Shown here: in pieces, positions 55,101-64,000 of the stretch
How positions within the stretch are numbered: the stretch's first letter is position 1
How the letters are laid out: the number at the start of each line of letters is the position of its first letter
Origin: Dactylorhiza incarnata
Taxonomy: Eukaryota; Streptophyta; Magnoliopsida; Asparagales; Orchidaceae
Assembly: GCA_033032865.1 (NCBI GenBank)
Contig: JAWHQI010000019.1
Span: 13,434,001-13,498,000 of the forward strand
Direction of reading: 5' to 3'
DNA length: 64,000 bases
The notes under the pieces: generated by a model
Database searches by the model: none
What the model saw: the letters and a program-made list of their open reading frames with translations, nothing else
Told to the model about the DNA's origin: nothing
Program-made: the position numbers and the translations under genes

Positions 55101-56973
55101 CAAATCATAAAAAGAGCTTGCACTTCATGTTCAATTTCATACTTGGCCAATGTTGGAGAAATTATAATAAATGCCAAATAAATAAGGAAAATTATGGCCT
55201 TATGGATTTAGTCTTATAATATCATGATAGACTCCCAGTAATAATCTTAGGTCATTCAGATGATTAATTGGATTACCTCCTCCCATGCAACTCATATAAC
55301 TCATTTGGTCTGCGTATAGTAAAACTGTAAAACTTGGGTAAATTGAAGATCAGTAGGTGGGAATGGAAGGTAGATGGTGTATCTAGTCTGGTTGAGAAGA
55401 TGTGAGGTCACCATTAGGAGTCTACATGATGAGTGTACCCAATAAGCTAAGGGGTAAGGTTGTGTTCGGGATCGACGTAAGATCATCTTTCCCTTAGTGG
55501 GTCATAAAATACTTAGGGTTAACCCAAGTGTAATGATAAGAGGGGTATTCTTATGGGTAGTTACAAATAACATTAAGTGTCTTGAGAAAGGAAGGTTTGG
55601 GCTATCATCCCCTCGTACCTCCTAGTACCGCTGCGAGCCCGTCACAGGGTAGACCTCGGGAAGTCAAAGATTAACCCAAAATTATAGGAATAAGTTGATG
55701 TACAAGATTAACTTAATAATACCCTCACCCACACCCCGTTGTTACGGGTATATTAGTCGGTTTGATCTTTCGAGCGGTAGGCTCGGTGGTTGTAGGTACG
55801 GACGGGTTAGTTCGTCGAGCTGGTGGCTCGGAAGGTTGATGTGATGGGCAGGTTAGGCCGAGGAGATTATGGCTTGGAGATAGATGATAATCATAACTGC
55901 ATGTGCATAAAGGTGGTGGATATTTGATATTGACAGTCGTTCACACCGACGTCGATACACTGACTCGGCAAGTGTGGATTTGCACTTAGCCATGAAAAGT
56001 CTGGTGGTCCAGCCAGTAAGAGTATGCAGATGCTCCACAGTTTTGCCTTGATGCATACGATAGATCTAGGTTAGGTAGTGTGAATACCAACCTAGAGGTG
56101 GGAGAGGCCCAACCCACCGCTTCCGTTTGCCACTACGGGAGTATCCTGGGAGTCTTGCTAGCTCCAAAAAGGGGGAACTAAAGGTCTGTGCGCATAGAGT
56201 CAAAGTGTGTGAGTTGCATAGCATAAACTGCATAACCCTGCATGTCATGGTATATGAATTACATTTTAACCCCTACCCCTATCGTATAAATCGGTATTGG
56301 ACTTTTTATACAATAGGCCTTGCTAAACGACCCCTTGGTCTAATGGTTATTTTTCTATTGTATACTGCTTTACTTACTGTTCTTTATAGGCTCCTTACCA
56401 TGCTTTAATTACTGCTTCAATTATATTTATACACTGTATAGTGGTAGACATTTCCTGTAGACTAGATCCGTCGTCATCTGCTTTGTTTTATACCCATTAT
56501 TGTCCTCCGCTTCATCCTTCCCGCTCGGTGCCTAGTATCCATTGGGCGAGGGGTGGGGAACATAAGGCTAGTATTTTTGACTAACGATCAGTGGACCATA
56601 TCATTTTAGGGGATCATGGAGACTCAGCAGCACTAGAGGCCGGTGCAGATGTAGGCGGGCCAGTCTAGTACAGGAGTACCAGTTTCAGGATCAGTGAGTG
56701 ATTAGCAGTTTGCTTCCGTGAGTGACCTTGTTGTGAGGATATGATGTACAGGGCATGAGCCCTTTATTACTGTAACCTTTGTTATTCAGTTATTATCTGT
56801 GGACATTTACCATATATGGTTTTATATTTCATGTGATGTGGACTTGAGCTTCTATATATATTCAAATATACTTTTCTTCTTTTGTGATCGATATGACCGG
56901 CATGATCGGCGTTTTGTAGTGCCGACCTTCCCGAGTGTTGGTGTCACCGCAAAGCGGCGGTTCTGGGCATAAG
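52197..56973 (+). repeat. Long Del/Tekay-like LTR, truncated at the 3' end
   Basis: It begins TGTAACATCCCCC directly behind the interrupted protease codons. It is non-coding and has frequent GGTCAA/TTGACC words (52440-52800), as in long Tekay-type LTRs. Its last 1.15 kb (55820-56973) is repeated in inverted orientation at 62819-64000. There the end continues to GTCTTACA, so this copy lacks the last 35 or so bases. Open frames inside (53249-53590, 54190-54435, 56127-56408) carry no domain. Confidence 0.65.
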
Positions 56974-57641
56974 ACCCAGTATTCAGTGCATCCTGGGATC
57001 ACTAAAATGACTGCAGACCTGAGGAGAACGATGTATTGGCCAGGAATTAAGAAAAAAATCATTCGCTTCGTAACTCATTGCAAGGCATGCCAACTAGTGA
57101 AGGACGAATGCAAGAGCCTGGGAGGGTTATTGCAGCCGTTACCGGTGCCAGAGTGGAAATTCGTGGACATATCCATGGACTTTGTACATGGGTTACCTTG
57201 CTCCCGCCCCAGGCACAACTCCATCTGGGTTAATGTGGATAGATTGACAAAATTTACCCGGTTCATTCCTGTCAGAAAAGGTGCTCCCATCGGTGTTCTG
57301 GTGCTACTATCCGTGGAGAAATTCATTAGATACCATGGAGTACCTAGATTGATCATGTCAGTTCGAGATGGCCGATTTACATCAAGGGAATGGAAGGCGA
57401 TTCAGGCATATCTAGGGTCACGACTAACATTCAACACAACTTTTCACCCACAGACCGATGGTCAGACGGAATGCACTATCAGGAAGATGGAAGATCTATT
57501 GAGATTATGCATTCTAGATAATGGAGAGCCGTCAGAGAGACTGTTGCCGCTCATCAAATTCTCCTACAACAATGGACAACAATCTAGCATCGGCATGACT
57601 CCCTACAAAGCCCTTTACGACAAGAAGTTGAAAGTGCACAA
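56974..57641 (+). pseudogene. Gypsy integrase fragment
   Basis: The translation has a zinc-binding relic (HPGITKM..RRTMYWPGIKK..CKACQ), the core start VDISMDFVHGLP, WVNVDRLTKFTRFIPVR, the second acidic block MSVRDGRFTSREW, and the third, HPQTDGQTECTIRKMEDLLR. It then reads LIKFSYNNGQQSSIGMTPYKALYDKK. No RT precedes it. The frame is lost at about 57642, where a Sirevirus-like LTR begins. It is open for over 220 codons and is thus less decayed than the gag upstream. It may or may not be the same element. Confidence 0.85.
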
Positions 57642-57984
57642 TGTGCCTCTGAGTATTCTCTAGAGGGGGGTGAATAGAGTTTTAAATATTTTATATCCTA
57701 GTTATGCACACACAATAAATATACTAAGTGCTATGCAATCATCAACACCAAAAGCAGAATAAATTAATCAAAAGAAATATAAAACAGAAAAGCAGTAAAC
57801 TAGACAACACAAAAAATCAATGCAGAAGACACAAAACTTTATACTGGTCCCCCAAAATGTGGGTAGTCCACTCTTCTACCTCCCTGGTAGGATTGCACTA
57901 ACTATGCCTGAGTCTTTTGATAAGGAGACTCTCAGAACCACTGAGTCTTTTTGTTAGTTATTGGGTGTCAACTTATCACCTAGA

Positions 57985-58001
57985 GGGGGGGGGGGGGGGG
58001 G
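57985..58001. repeat. Poly(G) tract, 17 bases
   Basis: This is an expansion of the short G run that ends the related LTR at 57655 (six G). Confidence 0.9.
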
Positions 58002-58194
58002 TGAATAGGTTTTTCAAATTATTTAATCCCCTTTTGGTGTTCTTGTTTTCTGGTTGATAGAACTATAGATTAGTAAAGCACAACACAGAAAACACACAAG
58101 AATTTATAGAGGTTCCTCAAGACAGGGTGTCTTGAGTAGTCCTCTTTCCCTCTGCGCCTACCTAGCAGTGTGCTAGGCTCGGCAAACTCCGCCA

Positions 58195-58510
58195 ATGTCT
58201 TCGGCCCGCAAGCCTTACACCTCGGACCCGCAAGTCTCTGCAGCATAGGCCCGCAAGCCCCTTCACTGCACCCAAGCCCACAAGCTCGACACTCAGGCCC
58301 TCAAGCCCTACACAGCACAGACCCGTAAGTCTTGCCTACAGCCTAGGCCCGCAAGCCCCTTCACTGCACCCGAGCCTGCAAGCTCGACAAGTTTAGACCC
58401 GCAAGTACCTCTGCCCTATCCCTCAAGCCTCGTAGATCTCAAGCCCTCAAGCTCGACACACAAATCTGAAAATAGATCTAACAAGTTCTAGGCCCGCAAG
58501 CCTTACAAGA
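58195..58510. repeat. GGCCCGCAAGCC minisatellite in the solo LTR
   Basis: About a dozen variants of (A)GGCCCGCAAGCC, ACCCGCAAGTCT and AAGCCCACAAGCTC are spaced roughly 20-30 bases apart. Confidence 0.8.
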
Positions 58511-60529
58511 AATTACAGTAAAGAAAACTGTTTCTTCTGCCTGATGGAGATCAGCTTCTTTACTTGAAGAAGATGCTTTTGATGAGAACATTGACAGTGC
58601 AAATATTCTTCAAGCTTCTTGCTCTGCCGGATGTTGACTGGCTACCTTTCTTGAGAGAAACTTATCAGTCGATGTGGCTTGACTGCAACTTGAAGAACAG
58701 AGAATGATCGTTTCGTTCTTTTCTTCTTTCTTCTTCTTCACCGCCACTTGTACTGTTGTGTTACCAGGCGGGATGCTTTTTCGTGTTTTTTTCTCTCTTT
58801 TCTAGGGCATCACTCTTCCCTTTTATAGGACGGATGAGCCGCTTTAACAGTCACTTATGATGTCGTATACTGACAACTGCCCATGCCTTAAGAGCACACA
58901 CTAATTGGACAATCAGGCGGCGGCATAAAATGCTGACAGCGCGTCTGGCTACTTTTGAATTTGTCTCAACGATATTTCCATTGTTACGACGACATGGATA
59001 ATATCTCGACGACAGGACTTATCGTTGTCTTGGGCTTGGGCAGATCTTCAAGTCTGCTTCCTTCCTCTGCAGATAGAGTTGTCTCTAAAACACAGAACAT
59101 CCCTTCTGCACTTGTACTTAAGATGACATGAAGTCATCTAACTGATGTCGGCGTAAGCTTCACGATTGCTTGATATCATTGTGATCACTTTGTCTTCTCG
59201 ATGACATGATCAATATCATGTCGACATACCGTTCTTCACCAACTGCCCATCTTTAGTGTTCTCGACGTCACGTCTTCTTTTCAACGATATCTTCGACACT
59301 GATCTTCTCTTTGCCTTTTCAACGACATTCATTCTGACTTAGCTTTAACCACGTCAAGGCTTCTTGTCGACCACATCTTTGAGTCTTCTTCTTCATCTTT
59401 GACATTCTGATATCGTCGTGTAGATGTCACAACGATATCACCATTCTGCCTTGCTCTGCATGTTGTTGACGATATGCCTGCTGTTGTCGACGATACACAT
59501 GATTCTTTTCAACGACACAGACACAATCATTCTTCTTTGCTTTGCCCATCATCTCAACGATGTGCCTGTTCTTGTCGATGATATGTCCAGCCTTTTTCGA
59601 CGATATTATACTTAGGCAGGTTATTGAAGTACTTGACATATTGTCTCATCTCTGCAAGCATGAACTAGGTGTGACATTAAATACATCTTGCACTTATCAT
59701 TGAGTTGAGCACTTCTTAAAATCAGGAACATTGCTGGGCACTGTTCCCAACACTTTTGATAAGGAGACTCTTAGAACCACTGACTCTTTTGATAAGGCGA
59801 CTCTTAGAACCACTGACTCTTTTGATAAAGAGACTCTTAGAACCAATGAATCCTTTGGAAGATGGATTCTCAAAACTCTTTTACAGTTGGAGAATGAGAA
59901 TAGTAGAATGAGAAGAAAGAAGAGAAAAGGATTCTTCAGTAAGAATTCTTCAGAAGCTGTCTCTTTGAATACTGTAGCTTATGTTTATCTCAAGATCTGA
60001 ATATGATGAACCATTGCTTATGATAGTGATGATTGCAAGGGTTATAAGCTTGATCATGATTCTCTGCACTTTTGTAGACTTACTGCTATGTGATGTAGAA
60101 GAAGAAGCAACACCGTGGTTATGATCTTTTGATGTACAGAGGAGTTGTTCTTCTGTTTTGTCTTATGGTTGAAGGAGGAAGAAGAAGCCCTATTTAGACA
60201 GACATAAATATATGATTAGTTGTTCTCCTCTATTTTCTTTCTTTCTCAACATATTTATTCTCTATCATTTGAGTTTGAATTTCTTTCTTCTTCTGGATTG
60301 TCCTTAGAAGGAATGTCCATTGGACAATTGATGTTTCCTTCTATTTTTGTTCCCTACCCGCCATCTGATTTGAATAAACTTCCAAGAATGTTTTTGCTGC
60401 ATCTCTGGAATACTCCATTCCATTCTTGGCAATAAACGAGCCGTTGGAGAACAGTCTTCAGCTTTGTAGACCTTCTGAAAAGGTATTAGAAAAGACAGCA
60501 GAAAATTTTCTATTTCCGACTGTACTCGA

Positions 60530-61010
60530 CGCTGCATCGACTTCATCTTTCGTCATATCGACGCACCTCTGAGTTCTTATTGAAGTAGCTTCGAATTCCT
60601 TCTTAGCTCTGGCTGAACTCAGATGTCGACGTTGCGTCGTGTTCTTATCGACGTATCTGTCGAGTTGAAGACTTGAATTTGAAATTCATCTTCTGCGTCT
60701 ACTTGAATTTGAAGTTGCGTCGACTTCTAAGATGGCTTCGACAGGCTCTTCCTTCTGCGCCGAGTTCATTTCGAAGTTGCGTCGACTTCTGATATAGCTT
60801 TGACAAGCTCTGTCTTCTGCGTCGAGTTTATTTCGAAGTTGCGTCGACTTCTGATATAGCTTTGACAAGCTTTGTCTTCTGCGTTGAGATCATTTCGACG
60901 TTGCGTCGACTTCAATTTCACTTCGACAGACAGATTGAGTTACTTCGACTTTCAGTCAGAGTTACGTTGACATCTAGTCAAAGTTGCGTCGACTTCCACT
61001 AGACGCAAGT
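60530..61010. repeat. GTCGAC-rich region with 62-bp tandem repeats
   Basis: AAGTTGCGTCGACTTCT recurs at 60711, 60773, 60835 and 60897 (period 62). Further TCGACG/CGTCGA words are scattered through the region. Its position upstream of the TATA-like box, on the minus strand, fits the U3 part of the Sirevirus-like LTR. Confidence 0.8.
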
Positions 61011-61022
61011 CATGATCTACTT

Positions 61023-62468
61023 TCACTTTTTGAGGAATGTTGACAAGGCCTCATAATCATTTCTGAACTTTCTTTCCATATACTTAAAATTGGTTGGAGT
61101 GGCCTTCTCTGGCTATTTCTGAATTCTTTCATATCCCTTGAAAAGCTTCTTGAGATCAGCTTCAGCTTCAGGATAGACATCATTTAGCTTTAACCCCATC
61201 CCAAAAACTTTAGTAGACAACAAGTTTATTTCTTCTAAGTCTAGTTCTTCTGCATCAGGATCTGGTACAATGAATACTGATTGTGGATTATCAAAAGTTG
61301 GAGCTGACTTGAATACAATCGTCTTTTTCTTTTGAAGTGGCTACACTACTTCATTCTGATCACATCCAAGGCCTCCTTTGTGAAGTTGCCCTTTATTTTC
61401 AAGAAGTTTTGCTTGAAGATGAGCTGCTGCATACTTTGAAGGATCAAAGAGTGTGATTGGGATTTGAATTGCCTCCTTTTGTTGTTCCTTTTGTAAAACC
61501 CCCTTGCCCTTCTTTAACCTTTCATTAAACAATCTTCTTTTTTCTTCTATCTCTTTTTTAGATGTTTCAAACTGATATTGATCCCTTTCTAAGATTTCAT
61601 CTAGGGCTTTATCAAGCTCTGGATCAATGTATGACTTCATTGTGTTTTTAGGAAGATCAACCTTTTCATAAGTTTTGAAATAAGATCTTTCCTTTTTGTA
61701 CTACTTCCTTTGCTCTTTTTTATATCTTTCCCATATTGGTATATTTCTTCCAAAGCCCCTTCCTCTAAAATTACTTTCACGTCCCCTTCCTCTGAATGGA
61801 GGTCTTCCTCTGAAGGCAGGTGTTGGAACAATTGAAGTGGGTGTTGGAGTAGGAGCAGGAAGGAACTGAGTTGGTGGTGGAGAGGATGAAACAACTATAG
61901 AAACTTGATCAGCAATCTTGGATGGAGCTGTTGTCAATTCTTCTGAATGAGTCCAGAACTCTTGCGTCTCAGGGATGGATAACTCAGTGGACTCATTGTA
62001 CTGTTGTACACTCTTTAGGTAGCCATTATCATCTGAATATAAATCAGTCTCCCCCTGTTTTGATGACTCCCCATGTATTGAAGGAAGAATCCTTGGGGGA
62101 GAGAATGATGAGGGTTCTAGAAGGAACTTAGATGTGATAGCCGGTTCACCTTCAAAGACATAGGGAGAGGGAAGAAACGCAGTATATACTGAATCTGGAG
62201 GCGGTCTGGGCCTGCTGTCAAACTCCCCCTGCTTTATATCTTGCATACATGATATAAAGACCTTAGTAGGCAGTAGGGACGATTTCAATTCCCTTTCAAG
62301 ATCCCTTGTCTAGGCAGTAAGGTCCCGCAACCTCTTGTGTTGAGTACACAGTTTCCTGTAACAGTCATCAGAGAATTCCAGATAGAGAGACGAGAAATGA
62401 GACAAGAGTGTCTCTAAGGCTAGATTGACAACTTCAACAAACTCTTGTCGATCTTGGAGAGACGCCAT
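61023..62468 (-). pseudogene. Unidentified 482-codon frame interrupted by four TAG codons
   Basis: From the ATG at 62466-62468 (MASLQDRQEFVEVVNLALET) the frame stays in phase to a TGA at 61023-61025. The only interruptions are TAG at 62310-62312, 61701-61703, 61341-61343 and 61113-61115. The first part is helical, then a P/S/T-rich part, then an RGG-like box (FRGRGRESNFRGRGFGRN) near residue 240. A charged coiled-coil part (DEILERDQYQFETSKKEIEE) and an acidic segment (DPDAEELDLEEINLL) follow. A pyrimidine-rich TTTTGCAG acceptor-like site lies about 18 bases upstream. The place before a 3' LTR suits an extra or env-like Sirevirus ORF, but I recognise no family. Confidence 0.6.
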
Positions 62469-62818
62469 TTAGCTCTTTTGAGTACCTGCAAAAGAAGGTG
62501 GAAGAGAGTGATAGGAAGAGAATTCGAAAGCACAATAGATTCGACGCCTAAGTTGCTTAAGAGAAGATGATTCATCGCAACCTAGGATTGTATTCGAAGC
62601 AAGTCAAGATGAGGTGGATTTAGCGCGCCAAAACATGTCAAAATGGCTCATTTCTATGCGCACTGTGCAAAGTCAACGTAATGTCGAGTAGAAATCAATG
62701 TGGCTTCGAAAATAGTCAGCAATTATGATGTCGATGTAAGCGTCGCTAAGAATTCGACGGCGCATCGAGTGCTAGTCGAATGAACTGTTCCAGTCAGCTC
62801 TCGAAGCTAACGTCGAGT
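62469..62818. other. Leader-like sequence upstream of the unidentified frame
   Basis: It contains CGTCGA/TCGACG words like 60530-61010 and a plausible 3' splice site on the minus strand. It ends at the inverted gypsy LTR. No gene is seen. Confidence 0.45.
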
Positions 62819-64000
62819 ATGTAAGACCCCTTTTTTGCTACAAAACCGGATCTTATGCCCAGAACTGCCGCTTTGCAGTGACACCAACACTCGGGAAGGT
62901 CGCCACTACAAAACATGGATCCTGCCGGCCATATCGATCATAGAAGAAGAAAAGTACATTTGGACCAAAATAAGTTCAAGTCCACATCACACAATATATA
63001 AATCATAATAAGGAGATGTCCACAAATAATAACTGAAATAAAAGGTAGAAATATAAAGGGCCTGTGCCCAGTACATCATATCCTCACTACAAGGTCACTC
63101 GCAGACGCAAATCTACTGATAGACACTCATAAATCCGGAAACTGGTGTTCCTATGCTAGACTGGACCGCCTCCATCCGCGCCAGCCTCTAGTGGTGCGAC
63201 GTCTCCTCGGTCCACTAAAATGATATGGTCCACCGACCGTCAATCAAAAAGACTAATCCTCGTTTCCCACCACCCATCCCCTAGTGGCTCCTAGGCACCG
63301 TGCGAGAGGATGAAGGGGAGGACAATAAGGGGTATAAAACAAAGAAAGTGACATGTCATAACTACATGAGTATCTATCACTACACAAGTGTTTATAAATA
63401 TGAAGTAGTAAATAAAGCAAGGTAAAGAACAAGTAAAGTAAGAAAGTAAAGACAAGTAAAGAATATAAAAGTAACCATTGATTTATAGGAATGCCCATAC
63501 AAACATATAGACCAAGGGGTCGTTTAGCAAGGCCTATCGTATAAAAAGTCCCATAACCAATTTTTATGATAGGGGTAGGGGTTGAAATGCAATGCTTATG
63601 CTATGACATGCAAAGTTATGCTGATTAATGTTATGGTCACACAGGTGAAACACACATACTTCGACTCTATGCGCACATACCTTTAGTTCCCCCCTTTTGG
63701 AGCTAGCTAAGACTCCCAGGATACCCCTGTAGTGGCAAACGAAAGCGGTGGGTTGGGCCTCGCCCACCTCTAGGTTGGAATTCACACTACCTAACCTAGA
63801 CCTATCGTACACCTCAATGCAAAACTGCGGAGCGCCTGCGTACTCTTACTGGCTGGACCACCAGACTTTCTTAGCTAAGTGCAAATCCACACTTGCCGAG
63901 TTAGCGTATCGACGTCGGTGTGAACGACCGTCAATACTGAAGACCCACCACCTTTTTGCGCATGCAATTAAGATTACCATCTATCTCCGAGCCATAAGAT
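62819..64000 (-). repeat. Del/Tekay-like LTR, inverted and cut by the window edge
   Basis: The reverse complement of 62850-64000 matches 55820-56973 along its length, with landmarks in the same order. These are the GTCACCGCAAAGCGG..TTCTGGGCATAAGA block, GGTGCCTAG, AACGACCCCTTGGTC, GGGGGAACTAAAGG and CCCAACCCACCGCTT. Its own end reads GGGGTCTTACA on the minus strand. Open frames in it carry no domain. Confidence 0.75.

Larger units (their letters stand above)
57952..59752 (-). mobile_element. Sirevirus-like solo LTR, 1,801 bp, TSD CTTTT
   Basis: In element orientation it starts TGTTGGGAACAGTGCCCAGC and ends ACACCCAATAACTAACA. The 5-bp duplication is CTTTT (57947-57951, 59753-59757). No internal region is present. 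It shares the CCTAGAGGGGG..GTGAATAGG end with the LTR it entered. Inside are a minisatellite of GGCCCGCAAGCC type (58200-58510) and repeated (G)TCGACGATAT words (58960-59620). Confidence 0.88.
57642..60529 (-). repeat. Sirevirus-like LTR (minus), split by a solo LTR
   Basis: On the minus strand the end reads CTATTCACCCCCCTCTAGAG, a Sirevirus LTR 3' end. A tandem TCTTTTGATAAGGAGACTCT(T/C)AGAACCACTGA repeat is interrupted by the solo LTR at 57952-59752 and continues at 59753-59850. A CTAAATAGGG TATA-like box (minus, about 60190) fits an LTR promoter. The far border could not be fixed and is probably near 61010. Confidence 0.6.

Overview
The window is plant nuclear DNA that consists mostly of transposable elements. 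Direct evidence for a flowering-plant genome: a YUCCA-type flavin monooxygenase gene split by introns; Ty1/copia and Ty3/gypsy LTR retrotransposons, including Sirevirus-like and chromovirus elements; Au-like tRNA-derived SINEs; Tourist/Harbinger-like MITEs; and a CACTA-type element. The species cannot be read from the sequence. There are no bacterial genes, operons, CRISPR arrays, rRNA genes or canonical tRNA genes.

Layout. Positions 1-6.1 kb hold AT-rich intergenic DNA with small repeats: a 212-bp diverged tandem repeat, a MITE, a 3' LINE fragment, two SINEs with clear target-site duplications (TSDs), and decayed copia fragments on the minus strand. Positions 6.1-11.5 kb are a chromovirus-type gypsy element on the minus strand, with two 403-bp LTRs (about 2.5% diverged) and TSD ATATA. 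It sits inside a decayed copia gag whose two halves flank it. A 726-bp MITE (TSD TAA) follows. Two copia elements come next. The first, 13.88-18.81 kb, is riddled with stop codons (TSD CATTA). The second, 19.36-24.47 kb, looks intact: its two 118-bp LTRs are identical, its TSD is ACAAT, and it has a 1,427-codon gag-pol frame with all catalytic motifs. Positions 24.5-29.8 kb are intergenic DNA with SINE fragments and several MITEs, one of them an almost perfect 130-bp hairpin.

The only recognisable host gene is a YUCCA-like flavin monooxygenase (auxin biosynthesis family) on the minus strand, 29989-32453, in three exons. A CACTA-type element lies in intron 2. A long (CT)n tract lies between a TATA-like box and the start codon. 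An A7 homopolymer in exon 3 puts the conserved C-terminus out of frame.

Positions 33.3-57.6 kb are a deep nest. The oldest layer is gypsy debris: a Tat/Athila-like leader, a Del/Tekay-like LTR fragment, and gag-protease. A Sirevirus-like solo LTR (TSD CTTTG, outer boundaries 35152 and 51356) is inserted in this gag. That solo LTR was hit twice more: by a non-autonomous Sirevirus-like element (35714-43847, TSD TGTTC) that keeps only a gag frame, and by a minus-strand non-autonomous LTR element (44376-50185) whose LTRs and interior are full of hairpin arrays and minisatellites. A long Tekay-like LTR (52197-56973) then interrupts the protease, and a gypsy integrase fragment follows. Positions 57.6-64 kb hold another minus-strand Sirevirus-like LTR split by a 1.8-kb solo LTR (TSD CTTTT), an unidentified 482-codon frame with four internal TAG codons, and a partial gypsy LTR in inverted orientation to the one at 55.8-57.0 kb.

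The genes do not act together as a pathway. The order of events comes from nesting, TSDs and LTR divergence. The least expected structures are the tandem palindrome arrays in the LTRs of two unrelated element families, and the unidentified amber-interrupted frame at 61.0-62.5 kb. No novel functional system can be demonstrated from sequence alone.
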